Shown: positions 8,276-17,242, counted from the stretch's first letter. The stretch is DNA of 64,000 nt from Lentibacter algarum (GCF_018860975.1 NZ_JAHKQI010000010.1:248001-312000), one strand, 5' to 3'. Numbers and translations: made by a program. Notes: generated from the sequence alone by a model not told the origin.

Positions 8276-8901
8276 TCTTTTACGACTGCTCCACGGCCCC
8301 AAACCCCCGCCGCGCGCGTATGTTCATCGCTGAAAAAGGCCTGAACATCGAGACGCGCGACATCTCGATGATCAAAGGCGAGCAACACTCGGAAAGCTTT
8401 CTTGCAGTCAACCCGCGGGCCACGATCCCTGTGTTGATCACTGAAGAAGGCAGCGCCCTCACCGAGAACCTCGCAATCGCCACGTATCTGGAAGCCAAGC
8501 ACCCCAAGCCGCCGCTGATGGGCACCACACCCGACGAGAAAGCCCGCATCATGATGTGGACAGCGATCGCTGAAAGCCAAGGCGGCGCCCCTATCGCCGA
8601 AGCCTTTCGCAATGCGCACCCCGCAATGAAAGGCCGCGCCCTGCCCGGCCCTCTAAACCTGGAGCAAATTCCCGCCCTTGCCGAACGTGGTCTCAAGCGG
8701 GTAGACGCCTTCTTCACCATGCTGGAAACGCGCCTGAACGAGAGCCCCTACCTCGCCTCCGAGCAGTTCTCACTGGCCGACCTCACCGCATTCGTCTTCA
8801 CCGACTTCGCCCGCGTGATCAAACAGCGCATCCCCGAAGGCAACAGCGCGACACAGGCATGGTATGACGCCATAAAAGCGCGCCCCTCAGCCAGCCTTTG
8901 A
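8272..8901 (+). CDS. glutathione S-transferase family protein
   Basis: 209-residue cytosolic protein. The N-terminal thioredoxin-like domain (about 1-80) begins FYDCSTAPNPRRARMFIAEKG and contains the glutathione-binding NPRATIPVL...EGSALTENLAIATYL region; the C-terminal all-helical domain ends with SLADLTAFVFTDFARV. It overlaps the transporter gene by 4 bp, indicating translational coupling. The substrate is unknown. Confidence 0.88.
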   Translation: MIFYDCSTAPNPRRARMFIAEKGLNIETRDISMIKGEQHSESFLAVNPRATIPVLITEEGSALTENLAIATYLEAKHPKPPLMGTTPDEKARIMMWTAIAESQGGAPIAEAFRNAHPAMKGRALPGPLNLEQIPALAERGLKRVDAFFTMLETRLNESPYLASEQFSLADLTAFVFTDFARVIKQRIPEGNSATQAWYDAIKARPSASL

Positions 8902-8932
8902 CAACCGCCGCCTTGCCGCCTAAAGACGCCGC

Positions 8933-9655
8933 ATGAGTGATGATACCCCAAAGAACCACCCCTCCGGAGCGCCTTGGCGCAACTTCTACGGCCGTTTCAA
9001 AGGCAAAGGCCTGCGCGCATCGCAAGAAGCATGGCTCGAGGAAGACCTCGCCAAACTCGCCCCCGGCGCTGTGAGCTGGGAAGAAAACCCCGAGCGCACA
9101 CAGCTCGACCTTGAAGCGCTGTTCCCGGGCAAAGACATCTGGCTTGAAATCGGCTTTGGCGGCGGCGAGCACATGGTTCATCAAGCCACGCAAAACCCCG
9201 ATGTCGGGTTTATCGGCTGCGAGCCTTACATCAACGGCGTGGCCATGCTGCTGGGTAAAATCCGTGAAGCTGGCTCAGACAACATCCGCATACACGCAGG
9301 CGACGCCCGCGACATGTTCGACGTGCTCCCCGACGCAAGCCTGTCGCGCGCCTTCCTGCTCTACCCTGACCCCTGGCCAAAAAAACGCCACCACCGCCGC
9401 CGTTTCGTCACCGAAGAACACCTTGCCCCCCTGTCACGCAAGCTCAAACAAGGTGCAATCTTTCGCGTCGCGACAGACATCAAAGACTACGTCCGCCAAA
9501 CCCTCGAAGAAGTGCCAATGCAGGGCTTTGAATGGCTCGCCGAGACCCCGAACGACTGGCGCACAGCGTGGCCCGATTGGACACCAACCCGCTACGAACA
9601 AAAAGCTCTACGCGAAGGCCGAACACCACACTACCTGACGTTCCGCAAAACCTGA
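8933..9655 (+). CDS. trmB: tRNA (guanine-N7-)-methyltransferase
   Basis: 240-residue SAM-dependent enzyme making m7G46 in tRNA. The SAM motif is WLEIGFGGGEHMVHQA, and the diagnostic block YPDPWPKKRHHRRRF is intact, as is the C-terminal TRYEQKALREGR. ATG 8933 is 31 bp after the GST gene. The intergenic repeat A copy 2 follows the gene. Confidence 0.96.
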   Translation: MSDDTPKNHPSGAPWRNFYGRFKGKGLRASQEAWLEEDLAKLAPGAVSWEENPERTQLDLEALFPGKDIWLEIGFGGGEHMVHQATQNPDVGFIGCEPYINGVAMLLGKIREAGSDNIRIHAGDARDMFDVLPDASLSRAFLLYPDPWPKKRHHRRRFVTEEHLAPLSRKLKQGAIFRVATDIKDYVRQTLEEVPMQGFEWLAETPNDWRTAWPDWTPTRYEQKALREGRTPHYLTFRKT

Positions 9656-9842
9656 CTGTTGGAATTTGAGTATTTTTGCGAAAAGAAAAGCCAAAGGTGC
9701 GCCCCGTTCCTAAACGGTTATGCCTGACACGAATAAGACATCACCAGAACGAGGCGGCTTTCCCTTCGACGCCCATCGGCTCTCCAGCCTGTGACGCCCG
9801 TGAATGTTCACACATCAAGGTTAACGCCCGCTAAACGCGCAC

Positions 9843-9890
9843 CCTTTTTCTTGGTCAAAATATCCTGGGGGTCTGGGGGCTAGCCCCCAG
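9843..9890 (+). repeat. dispersed intergenic repeat A, copy 2
   Basis: Contains CTTTTTCTTGGTCAAAATA, then TCCTGGGGG, then the perfect 18-bp palindrome CTGGGGGCTAGCCCCCAG (9873-9890). It matches the block at 1799-1867 but lacks the nested 24-bp palindrome. It lies between the convergent trmB and fabI genes, where the hairpin could act as a bidirectional terminator. Confidence 0.75.
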
Positions 9891-9921
9891 TTTGTCGGAT
9901 TTGCGCAGCAAATTCGAAGCT

Positions 9922-10710
9922 TTACAGGTTTTCCTGTTGCGGCATGCCCAGAACGTGGAAGCCCCCGTCAACACGGATTATCTCACCACTGGTGAAAGCC
10001 CCGGCATCAGACGCCAAGTAAACCGCCGTTCCGCCGACTGCTTCAAGTGTCGCGTTGCTTCGCAAAGGCGCGTTCTTGTCGGTGTGCTTGAACGTCGCCC
10101 GTGCACCGCCAATCGCAGCCCCCGCCAGCGTTTTCATCGGCCCCGGCGAGATCGCATTCACGCGGATACCCTCCGGCCCCAGATCATTCGCCAAGTAGCG
10201 CACTGTCGCTTCCAAAGCGGCCTTGGCAACGCCCATCACATTGTAGTTCGGCGTCACCCGCGTCGAGCCCATGTAGGTCAGCGTCAACAACGTGCCGCCG
10301 TTCTCTTCCATCATCGGATGCGCACGCCGTGCGACCTCAATGAAGGAATACGCACTGATATCCATCGAGTTCTTGAAGTTATCGCGCGAGGTGTTCAAAA
10401 TCCGCCCCGTCAACTCGTTCTTGTCCGAATACGCAATCGCATGAACGACAAAATCAATCGTTCCCCAACGTTCCTGAAGCTGGCTGAAGGCGGCGTCCAA
10501 AGAGGCGTCATCGGTGACATCAACATCAACCATAAAGTCGCTGCCAACGCGCTCGGCCAGTGGCTCAAGCCGCTTGCCAAAGGCCTCGCCCTGATAAGTA
10601 AAGGCCAGCTCCGCGCCTGCCTCGGCCATCGCCTTGGCAATGCCCCAAGCGATCGAACGCTCGTTGGCGACGCCCATGATCAGCCCGCGTTTTCCTGTCA
10701 TCGACCCCAT
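9922..10710 (-). CDS. fabI: enoyl-[acyl-carrier-protein] reductase (NADH)
   Basis: 262-residue FabI, catalysing the last step of each fatty-acid elongation cycle. It shows the FabI-type SDR features: the cofactor loop GVANERSIAWGIAKAM, the AIAYSDKNEL segment, and the catalytic Tyr and Lys in NVMGVAKAALEATVRYL. I prefer ATG 10710, which has TAAAGGG 8 nt upstream and gives the same length as E. coli FabI. A GTG at 10719 that overlaps the fabB stop (GTGA) is the alternative. It is the last gene of the fabA-[nuclease]-fabB-fabI strand. Confidence 0.95.
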   Translation of the reverse strand: MGSMTGKRGLIMGVANERSIAWGIAKAMAEAGAELAFTYQGEAFGKRLEPLAERVGSDFMVDVDVTDDASLDAAFSQLQERWGTIDFVVHAIAYSDKNELTGRILNTSRDNFKNSMDISAYSFIEVARRAHPMMEENGGTLLTLTYMGSTRVTPNYNVMGVAKAALEATVRYLANDLGPEGIRVNAISPGPMKTLAGAAIGGARATFKHTDKNAPLRSNATLEAVGGTAVYLASDAGAFTSGEIIRVDGGFHVLGMPQQENL

Positions 10711-10715
10711 GCTGT

Positions 10716-11945
10716 TCACCCTTTAAACTTGCTCAAAATCATCGAGCCGTTGGTGCCACCAAAGCCGAACGAGTTGGTCATCACGCTATCAAGGCCAGCG
10801 TTTTCAACGAGTTGCGTGGCAATCTCGCCTTCCTTGATCGCCGGATCAAGTGTTTCAACGTTGATCGACGGAATGATAAAATCATGCTCAAGCGCCAGCA
10901 AACAATAGATCGCCTCCTGCGCACCTGTGGCCCCTTGCGAGTGGCCTGTCATCGACTTGGTCGAAGAAATCACCGGCTGCTTGCCGCCTTCAAAGACAGC
11001 CCGCACGGCTTCCACTTCGCCAACATCGCCAACCGGCGTGCTGGTGCCGTGGGCGTTGATGTAATCAACCTGACGGCCCTCTGGCAGAGTGGCCAAGGCC
11101 AGTTTCATCGCCCGCATGCCGCCCTCGCCGGAAGGCGCAACCATGTCGGCGCCATCGCTGGTCGCGCCGTAGCCTGTGACCTCTGCGTAGATCTTCGCGC
11201 CGCGTGCTTGCGCGTGCTCAAGGTCTTCCAAAACCAAAATGCCGCCGCCACCACCGATAACAAAACCGTCACGGTTGGCGTCAAAGGCGCGCGAGGCCTT
11301 CTCGGGCGTGTCGTTATATTTGCTGCTCATCGCGCCCATGGCGTCAAACAGGCAAGACAGCGTCCAGTCAAGCTCCTCGCCGCCGCCCGCAAACATGATG
11401 TCTTGCTTGCCCATCATGATCTGCTCTGCCGCATTGCCGATGCAATGCAAGCTGGTCGAACAGGCCGAGGTGATCGAATAGTTGATGCCCTTGATCTGGT
11501 AGGCTGTTGCAAGGTTGGCTGAAACGGTCGAAGACATACACTTTGGCACCGCAAATGGCCCAATGCGCTTGGGCGCGCCTTTTTCCAACACGGTCTGATG
11601 CGCAGTAAGCATAGCGCTCGTCGAAGGCCCGCCAGAGCCAGCCACAAGCCCCGTGCGCGGGTTCACAACATCGCTTTCCTCAAGCCCCGCATCGGCAATA
11701 GCCTGCCCCATCGCGATATAGGCATAAGCCGCCCCCGGCCCCATAAAGCGCAGCGTGCGCTTGTCGACGTGCTCGGCAACATCAAGCTTCACATTGCCAG
11801 CAATCTGGCTGCGAAACCCGTGCTCGGCCATGTCGGCATTCGCGGTGATCCCCGACTTGCCCGCCTTGAGCGAGGCAAGCACCTCTTCAACATTGTTCCC
11901 GATTGATGAGACAACACCCATCCCTGTGACAACTACTCGGCGCAT
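10716..11945 (-). CDS. fabB: 3-oxoacyl-[acyl-carrier-protein] synthase I
   Basis: 409-residue condensing enzyme for unsaturated fatty-acid synthesis. The nucleophile Cys is in [14 protein letters not shown], the two His in [11 protein letters not shown] and [10 protein letters not shown], and the Gly-rich end is [11 protein letters not shown] strong AGGAGG precedes ATG 11945. fabI begins at its stop. With fabA this is the anaerobic unsaturated fatty-acid pathway pair; the adjacent irr gene is a common Rhodobacterales arrangement. Confidence 0.97.
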   Translation of the reverse strand: MRRVVVTGMGVVSSIGNNVEEVLASLKAGKSGITANADMAEHGFRSQIAGNVKLDVAEHVDKRTLRFMGPGAAYAYIAMGQAIADAGLEESDVVNPRTGLVAGSGGPSTSAMLTAHQTVLEKGAPKRIGPFAVPKCMSSTVSANLATAYQIKGINYSITSACSTSLHCIGNAAEQIMMGKQDIMFAGGGEELDWTLSCLFDAMGAMSSKYNDTPEKASRAFDANRDGFVIGGGGGILVLEDLEHAQARGAKIYAEVTGYGATSDGADMVAPSGEGGMRAMKLALATLPEGRQVDYINAHGTSTPVGDVGEVEAVRAVFEGGKQPVISSTKSMTGHSQGATGAQEAIYCLLALEHDFIIPSINVETLDPAIKEGEIATQLVENAGLDSVMTNSFGFGGTNGSMILSKFKG

Positions 11946-12030
11946 ATGAGCCTCCTGTTAAACTGCTTATCTATCTGTAAGACAGCGTGGGCGGGGGGGC
12001 AAGGTGCTTGCCGCGCATCGTCGGGCCGTG

Positions 12031-12080
12031 GTGGGGCGGCCCCGTCGCATTGCAAGGCATGCAATGTGACCCGATGCGCG
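12031..12080 (-). repeat. dispersed palindromic repeat B, copy 1
   Basis: Arms GTCGCATTGCA (12044-12054) and TGCAATGTGAC (12060-12070) around a 5-nt spacer, flanked by GTGGGGCGGCCC on one side and CGATGCGCG on the other. The same arms and both flanks recur in inverse orientation at 35711-35757. It occupies the gap upstream of fabB. Confidence 0.7.
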
Positions 12081-12116
12081 CCTATGGAGCTATTCGTGCA
12101 TGTTTCCAACAGCCAT

Positions 12117-12758
12117 TCACCTTGGCTTAGATTGGAGCTGCCTTTGTTTGTCATAGTCAAACTGCTCCCAAACGTGCATCCGGCCTTTTTGCCGTGCATC
12201 CGCCAACCACATTTTCTTGCGCGCGTCAGGAACTTCCAAATCACGGTAAATGCCACCGGAAAACTTTGGCCAGTCAATCGCCAACCCCTGCTTGACCAAT
12301 TCAGCTGAAAGATCACGCCCATCTGGCAAGTAGCATTTTGCAACAGTTCTGCCAAAAGCATCTTGCTCGGTAACTTCCGCGCGAATGGTCTGCCCCTTGC
12401 ACAAAGCCACCATCGCCCATTTCGACTTAACGCCGAAAGGATGGTTCATTTCTGGCGCATCGATACCAAACAATCGGATCTGGGTTTTTTTAATAGTGAT
12501 TGTATCGCCGTCAACCACATAGGCCCGACCAACTATTTCTGTCTGAACAGGCGCAGGCCTTGAACTGCTTCGATCAAAAGGCCCGCTTCTTTTTTCTGCG
12601 ACGGTTCTGGGTTGAACCGTTCTGTGATGGCCTGGATGTCTTAGCCGAGGCGTATAGCGACGCTTGTTCTTATTTCTCAGGACAAGGAACCAAACCCCAA
12701 TGCCAAGAAACGCTAGCAGAATAAACTCCAAAAGATCCATCCTCCGCAAGATGTGCAT
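12117..12758 (-). CDS. thermonuclease (SNase-like) family protein
   Basis: About 213 residues. One N-terminal hydrophobic helix (LLEFILLAFLGIGVWFLVL) anchors or exports the protein, then a basic linker, then a staphylococcal-nuclease domain. Visible SNase features are VVDGDTI, IRLFGIDAPE (catalytic Arg), a Glu in AEVTEQDAFGRTVA, and LVKQGLAIDWPKFSGG. Starts at 12788, 12758 or 12740 are possible; GGAGG abuts the 12740 ATG too closely to serve it, so I favour 12758. The gene interrupts the fabA-fabB order and looks like an insertion; base composition is lower in GC than fabA and fabB. Confidence 0.8.
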   Translation of the reverse strand: MHILRRMDLLEFILLAFLGIGVWFLVLRNKNKRRYTPRLRHPGHHRTVQPRTVAEKRSGPFDRSSSRPAPVQTEIVGRAYVVDGDTITIKKTQIRLFGIDAPEMNHPFGVKSKWAMVALCKGQTIRAEVTEQDAFGRTVAKCYLPDGRDLSAELVKQGLAIDWPKFSGGIYRDLEVPDARKKMWLADARQKGRMHVWEQFDYDKQRQLQSKPR

Positions 12759-12809
12759 ACACCGCGCACCCCCACCCTGTGTGCGCATTCACTGCGCAAC
12801 GCGCGCCCC

Positions 12810-13319
12810 TCAAGCGTCGCTCAGCGCCACCTTCAGATCGGTCACTTCATAGATCACTTCGCCATCCGCTTCGACGATCCCGTCAGCGACGCCCATTGTG
12901 AGCCTCCGCGACTGCAGAGCCTTTTTGAAGTCGATCTTATAGGTCAGCATCTTGCGATCCGGCCGCACCATGCCCTTAAGCTTCACTTCGCCCACGCCAA
13001 CGGCCATGCCGCGGCCTTCCCAGCCGCGCCAGCCGAGGTTGAAGCCGGTGAGCTGCCACAACCCGTCAAGGCCAAGACAGCCGGGCATGATAGGGTTGCC
13101 GGGGAAGTGACAGTCAAAGAACCAGAGGTCAGGCGTGATATCAAACTCGGCCAGAACATGCCCCTTGCCGTGCGCGCCGCCATCATCCGATATCTCGGTG
13201 ATGCGATCCATCATCAGCATCGGCGGCTCGGGGAGCTGGGCGTTGCCCTCGCCAAACAGCTCGCCACGGGCGCATTTCAACAGGTCGTCACGGTCAAAAC
13301 TTGAAGGATACTGAGCCAT
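12810..13319 (-). CDS. fabA: 3-hydroxydecanoyl-[acyl-carrier-protein] dehydratase/isomerase
   Basis: 169-residue bifunctional enzyme that introduces the cis double bond in fatty-acid synthesis. The hot-dog core carries the active-site His in [20 protein letters not shown] and the paired acid in that same segment. I start at ATG 13319 ([14 protein letters not shown]), which matches the family N-terminus; the longer frame from 13361 runs into the promoter region. The divergent irr start is 178 bp away. Confidence 0.96.
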   Translation of the reverse strand: MAQYPSSFDRDDLLKCARGELFGEGNAQLPEPPMLMMDRITEISDDGGAHGKGHVLAEFDITPDLWFFDCHFPGNPIMPGCLGLDGLWQLTGFNLGWRGWEGRGMAVGVGEVKLKGMVRPDRKMLTYKIDFKKALQSRRLTMGVADGIVEADGEVIYEVTDLKVALSDA

Positions 13320-13497
13320 GAATGAAGGCACCTTTCTGTCAACTATAATATGCGTTATCACCCCTCTAGCACCGCCCCCGCCCTTCCTGCAAGGCTTGGC
13401 ACATGCGGCTTAAGCGCCACCCGCGCACAAATGCTTGTAAACAGCGGGGTTTTGCTCCTATATTACCTGCGTAACAACCGGCCAAACGAGTGACCAA
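13320..13497. promoter_or_regulatory. divergent promoter region fabA / irr
   Basis: 178 bp between two divergent starts. Toward irr there is a plausible pair TTGTAA ... TATATT with 18-nt spacing (about 13434-13463). Toward fabA an AT-rich patch lies around 13340-13360. No clear Irr (ICE) box could be recognised by eye. Confidence 0.4.
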
Positions 13498-13914
13498 ATG
13501 ACACCGCAAACCGCCAAGATCCGCAGCACCAACTGGCTCTCAGGCGCGGGCTTGAGGCCCACACGCCAACGCCTCGCGCTGGCCGAGTTGTTGGTCGGCG
13601 ACGGCAATCACCGTCACGTCACCGCCGAAAGCCTTTTTGACGCCGCCAAAGCCAGCGGCCAAGTCTCGCTTGCAACCGTCTACAACACGCTTCGGGCGTT
13701 TTGCGACGCGGGCCTCATGCACGAAATCACCGTCGACGGCTCAAAAAGCTACTTTGACACCAACACCTCCGAGCACCCCCACTTCTTCTGGGAGGACACC
13801 GGAGAACTCACCGACGCCGCGACCGAGCGCATGGACATCACCAACCTGCCAGATGCGCCCGCCAACGCCGAGATCGCCAGCGTCGACGTGGTCATCCGCC
13901 TGCGCCGGACGTAA
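13498..13914 (+). CDS. irr: Fur-family iron response regulator Irr
   Basis: 138-residue transcription factor that in alphaproteobacteria represses or activates iron and haem genes according to haem status. The winged helix is GLRPTRQRLALAELL plus HVTAESLFDAAKASGQVSLATVYNTLRAF; the metal/haem region contains SEHPHFFWED rather than the classical Fur cysteines. Position divergent from fabA is typical of the Rhodobacterales Irr orthologue and separates it from Fur, Zur and Mur. Confidence 0.9.
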   Translation: MTPQTAKIRSTNWLSGAGLRPTRQRLALAELLVGDGNHRHVTAESLFDAAKASGQVSLATVYNTLRAFCDAGLMHEITVDGSKSYFDTNTSEHPHFFWEDTGELTDAATERMDITNLPDAPANAEIASVDVVIRLRRT

Positions 13915-13977
13915 CTGCTGCACTTGACCCTTCCCTAAGCCTGCCGCACAACTCCCGTAACTCAGGGAGAAAAAACC

Positions 13978-14964
13978 ATGCGCGCCATCACTTACACAGC
14001 CCACGGCCCCGCCGCCGATGTGCTCACGCTTTCAGAGCTAGAAACACCAACGCCAAAGGCTGGCGAAGTGCTCGTGCGGCTCATGCGCTCCGGTGTTAAC
14101 CCCTCCGATGTCAAATCCCGCCAAGGCGCGCGCGGCGGCACGCCTGCCTATCCGCAGATCATCCCGCATTCTGACGGGGCAGGCATTGTTGAGGCCGTCG
14201 GTGAAGGCGTGCAGCCCTCGCGCATCGGCCAGCGCGTCTGGCTTTGGAACGGCCAGTGGCAACGCGCTCATGGCACCTGCGCCGAGTATATCTCCCTGCC
14301 CTCCGAACAGGCCGTGAAGCTCGCTGACGCACAGAGCTTTGACACAGGCGCCTCCCTCGGCATCCCCGCAATAACGGCCGCTCATACCGTGTTCGGCGGC
14401 GGCGACGTGTCGGGCAAAACCCTGCTCGTCTCCGGCGCGGGCGGCTCGGTTGGCTTCATGGCCGTGCAACTGGCAAAATGGGCAGGCGCGCGCGTCGTCG
14501 CCACGGCCTCGGCGGGCCCAAGCGCCGATCACGCGATCGCCGCGGGTGCTGACGTGGTGCTTGACCACCGCTCAAAAGACCTCGCCGCCGAAATCCTACA
14601 GGCCACCGCCGGAAACCTCATCTACCGCGCGGTGGAGTGCGAGTTCGGCGCAAACATCGACACTTTGGCCGAGGTCATCGCCCCCAACGGGGTTATCTCG
14701 GCTTACGGCTCACAGCTTGATATGACGCCAACGCTGCCCTTCCGCACGCTCCTCTTCAAAGCCGTCACCATCGACATCGCGCTGGTCTACATCCTGCGCG
14801 AAGCCGAGCGCGCCGCCGCCATCAAAGCGGTTAACAAAGCCCTGGCCGACAGCGCGCTGACCGCCCGCATTCACAAAGTCTTCACCCTTGATCAGACAGT
14901 CGCGGCCCACGAAGCCGTCGAAGCCGCAGGCCGCCACGGCGCGATCCTGGTCGATACCGAGTGA
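13978..14964 (+). CDS. NADPH:quinone reductase-type MDR oxidoreductase
   Basis: 328-residue member of the medium-chain dehydrogenase/reductase superfamily without zinc. N-terminal GroES-like domain (GVNPSDVKSRQGARGG; PHSDGAGIVEAVGEGV), then a Rossmann domain with the dinucleotide loop SGAGGSVGFMAVQLAKWAGARVV. The Cys cluster of zinc alcohol dehydrogenases is absent, placing it with quinone or enone reductases. AGGGAG precedes ATG 13978. It may be read from the irr promoter (63-bp gap). Confidence 0.88.
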   Translation: MRAITYTAHGPAADVLTLSELETPTPKAGEVLVRLMRSGVNPSDVKSRQGARGGTPAYPQIIPHSDGAGIVEAVGEGVQPSRIGQRVWLWNGQWQRAHGTCAEYISLPSEQAVKLADAQSFDTGASLGIPAITAAHTVFGGGDVSGKTLLVSGAGGSVGFMAVQLAKWAGARVVATASAGPSADHAIAAGADVVLDHRSKDLAAEILQATAGNLIYRAVECEFGANIDTLAEVIAPNGVISAYGSQLDMTPTLPFRTLLFKAVTIDIALVYILREAERAAAIKAVNKALADSALTARIHKVFTLDQTVAAHEAVEAAGRHGAILVDTE

Positions 14965-15147
14965 GGGCAGCGAACGGCAGCTTTGCGCCCTCATTGCCCG
15001 ATGCCGCGCGCTGCATGAATGTCCGCAATTATGAGAGCGCCCAAAACCCTCAACAACCACTTAGGTTTTGAACGGTTTTTTGCCAGCTTCAATCAGGGTG
15101 ATTTGGACAAGTGCCAAAAACAAGCATTTGTGACAATTTCCCGGATA

Positions 15148-16053
15148 TTAGGTCAAAACAAAATTTTCAGTGGTCAAAGCCTTTGGTGCAGGGCGACCAA
15201 GCGCCTCGGATACCGAAATCTCAATTACCCGACACATCGCATCAAGCGGAAGCCCGTTTTGTACGTTGCGAAACGGAAGTTCCAGTTCATTGGTAACGGC
15301 TTGCAGTCCGAAAAATACATAAGCGACGACCGCTGCAAATATTGGAGCGAACCAGCCCGTAGCTTCGATAAGTGCGAAGGGTAACAACCAGCAATAGAGA
15401 TAGGTTGTTCGACGTATCAGTAGAGAATAAACAAAGGGAAGTGGCGTTGTAAGAATGCGCTCACACCCAGCTTGCGCGAGCGCCACCGAAGATAAAGTTT
15501 GAGAAATGGCGAGTTGACCAAATCCGCTGATTTTATCTTGTCCAGCCAGTTTGCCAACCTGAACAGCCATAGACCTTAGTGCTGCATCTGCCGGGTTTTG
15601 CTGTGCAAGCATTGCCGTGGCTTTCTCCTCACCGATCCAATCGACAATATCGCCACTTACATCAACGTTTCGCAAAAACCCCCGATGAAGGTGAGCAAAA
15701 GCAACTGCGCAAGAAAGTATCCGTGCACGGTCCTCGTCTCTGCCAACAAAGATGCTCATGTGCCGCCCAAGGTTGCGCACATCTGCTATCATTGCCCCCC
15801 AGAGCTTTCGTGCTTCCCACCACCGGTCATACGCCGCGTTGTTGCGAAATCCGAGAAACAAAGAGAGAGCTACACCGAATATTCCCATGGCCGCAATCGA
15901 GATTTGAGGGAGCGTGATCACGTGCGCATCAATCACAAGTGCCGCCATGGACAAAAAGGCAATTCCGAGAATTTTTCCTATAATACTTGGTACAACCGAC
16001 CCTTGCATGACGAAGAATAACTGGAGTGACGATGGGTGCTCCCGAACGATCAT
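15148..16053 (-). CDS. bestrophin-family (UPF0187) membrane channel protein
   Basis: 301-residue inner-membrane protein. The N-terminal VREHPSSLQLFFVMQGSVVP, the block GFRNNAAYDRWWEARKLWG and the C-terminal YVFFGLQAVTNELELPF are the bacterial bestrophin signature; bacterial members form pentameric ion channels. Four hydrophobic regions are visible (about 20-60 and 220-260). Base composition is clearly less GC-rich than the flanking genes, suggesting later acquisition. Stand-alone gene in reverse orientation. Confidence 0.85.
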   Translation of the reverse strand: MIVREHPSSLQLFFVMQGSVVPSIIGKILGIAFLSMAALVIDAHVITLPQISIAAMGIFGVALSLFLGFRNNAAYDRWWEARKLWGAMIADVRNLGRHMSIFVGRDEDRARILSCAVAFAHLHRGFLRNVDVSGDIVDWIGEEKATAMLAQQNPADAALRSMAVQVGKLAGQDKISGFGQLAISQTLSSVALAQAGCERILTTPLPFVYSLLIRRTTYLYCWLLPFALIEATGWFAPIFAAVVAYVFFGLQAVTNELELPFRNVQNGLPLDAMCRVIEISVSEALGRPAPKALTTENFVLT

Positions 16054-16514
16054 TTAGTATACCTTTTTAGAGGGCAGCGCATCAGCGCCGGTGACAAAAT
16101 AACAAGCAATGCTCTATACGCGTTGGGCGTTGTTTCAACCTTAAATTTTGTATTGGTCGCACACAAGAGCGCAACGCTAGGCTGCAAGCAGACTTAACGA
16201 ACGCTCAGCAGTTGATGTAAGCCCACCATTGGAGCATCTGCTACGAAATGGTCCTAAGTCCCGCAGAGCAGACATCAAATATCCTGTGCCGCGTTAACCA
16301 GTTAACCACCGCAAAACTGTGCATACGCATTATGCACTGTGGTATGCACTGGTTTATGCACCCGAGTCACAGCACCTTTTCAGGCTTTAACCAAGCGGTT
16401 CTCCGCCTTAGTTAATTGATAATTTTTCCCGAAAATGAGGCGCTAGGGCTTGACCTTTGCAGCCCCAAAGCGCCATTTGAGGGTAACTGAAACGCGATTT
16501 TAAGGAGGCCCACA
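16054..16514. promoter_or_regulatory. 461-bp intergenic region upstream of sodB
   Basis: No convincing coding frame. It contains the TATGCAC triple repeat (16317-16361), a GTTAACCAGTTAAC palindromic doublet just before it (16283-16296), AT-rich sequence (TTAATTGATAATTTTTCCCG) and a TTGACC at about 16449 that may be a -35 for sodB. AAGGAGG at about 16502 is the sodB Shine-Dalgarno. Confidence 0.5.
16317..16361 (+). repeat. TATGCAC triple direct repeat, copy 1
   Basis: TATGCAC occurs at 16331, 16343 and 16355, exactly 12 bp apart. The whole 45-bp block is 39/45 identical to 39849-39893, the only other copy in the window. TTATGCACT and TTATGCACC are each one base off the DnaA box TTATNCACA, so DnaA or a repeat-binding regulator are both possible. 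It lies about 154 bp upstream of sodB. Confidence 0.7.
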
Positions 16515-17117
16515 ATGGCTTTTCAACTTCCAGATCTTCCCTACGCCCACGACGCCCTCGCAGGCAAAGGCATGTCAGCCGAAACACTCGAGTTTCACCA
16601 TGATTTGCACCACAAAGCCTATGTCGACAACGGCAACAAGCTGATCGCCGGAACCGAGTGGGACGGCAAGTCGCTCGAAGAAATCATTGTTGGCACCTAC
16701 GACAAGTCATCAGTCGCTCAGAGCGGAATCTTCAACAACATCAGCCAGTTGTGGAACCACAACCAGTTCTGGGAAATGATGACTCCGAACGCGAGCGCCA
16801 TGCCATCAGAGCTTGAAGCCGCGATCAAAGAGAGCTTTGGCTCGGTTGACGACTTCAAATCACAGTTCGCCGCAGCAGGCGCTGGTCAGTTCGGCTCAGG
16901 CTGGTGCTGGCTGGTGAAAAACACCGACGGCTCACTCGCTGTCACCAAAACAGAAAACGGCGTAAACCCGCTTTGCTTCGGTCAAACAGCCCTCTTGGGT
17001 TGCGATGTTTGGGAGCACTCCTACTACATCGACTTCCGCAACAAACGCCCGGGTTACCTTGATAACTTCCTGAATAACTTGGTTAATTGGGAAAATGTTG
17101 CCTCACGTCTTGGGTAA
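16515..17117 (+). CDS. sodB: superoxide dismutase (Fe/Mn type)
   Basis: 200-residue cytoplasmic enzyme converting superoxide to oxygen and peroxide. Metal ligands are His28 (FHHDLHHKAYV), His82 (WNHNQFW), Asp164 and His168 (CDVWEHSYYID). The sequence around GAGQFGSGWCWLV is the Fe-SOD-like form; metal preference cannot be settled by eye. A strong AAGGAGG precedes ATG 16515 and a rho-independent terminator follows, so it is monocistronic and probably highly expressed. Confidence 0.96.
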   Translation: MAFQLPDLPYAHDALAGKGMSAETLEFHHDLHHKAYVDNGNKLIAGTEWDGKSLEEIIVGTYDKSSVAQSGIFNNISQLWNHNQFWEMMTPNASAMPSELEAAIKESFGSVDDFKSQFAAAGAGQFGSGWCWLVKNTDGSLAVTKTENGVNPLCFGQTALLGCDVWEHSYYIDFRNKRPGYLDNFLNNLVNWENVASRLG

Positions 17118-17139
17118 GCAACCCTCCTAAAACATTCAG

Positions 17140-17170
17140 AACGCCTCGCCCTCACCGGCGGGGCGTTTTA
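17140..17170 (+). terminator. rho-independent terminator after sodB
   Basis: AACGCCTCGCC ... GGCGGGGCGTT, an 11-bp stem with one wobble and a 6-nt loop, followed by TTTT; begins 22 bp after the sodB stop. Confidence 0.88.
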
Positions 17171-17242
17171 CGTTGAGGCAGGCTTGTAAACCAACGCCGC
17201 ACACCTATCTTGCCTAAATCCCTCACGCGTATCGGCCAGCCC

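Noticed and set aside
9892-10908. 338-codon plus-strand frame
   Set aside because: Runs opposite to fabI in the complementary frame; GC-rich codon bias creates the long antisense opening and the translation shows no family features.
10812-11522. 236-codon plus-strand frame
   Set aside because: Antisense shadow of fabB with Arg/His-rich composition and no ribosome-binding site.
16283-16296. Possible CtrA site (GTTAACCAGTTAAC) upstream of sodB
   Set aside because: The two TTAA are separated by 4 nt, not the 7 nt required for a CtrA site.
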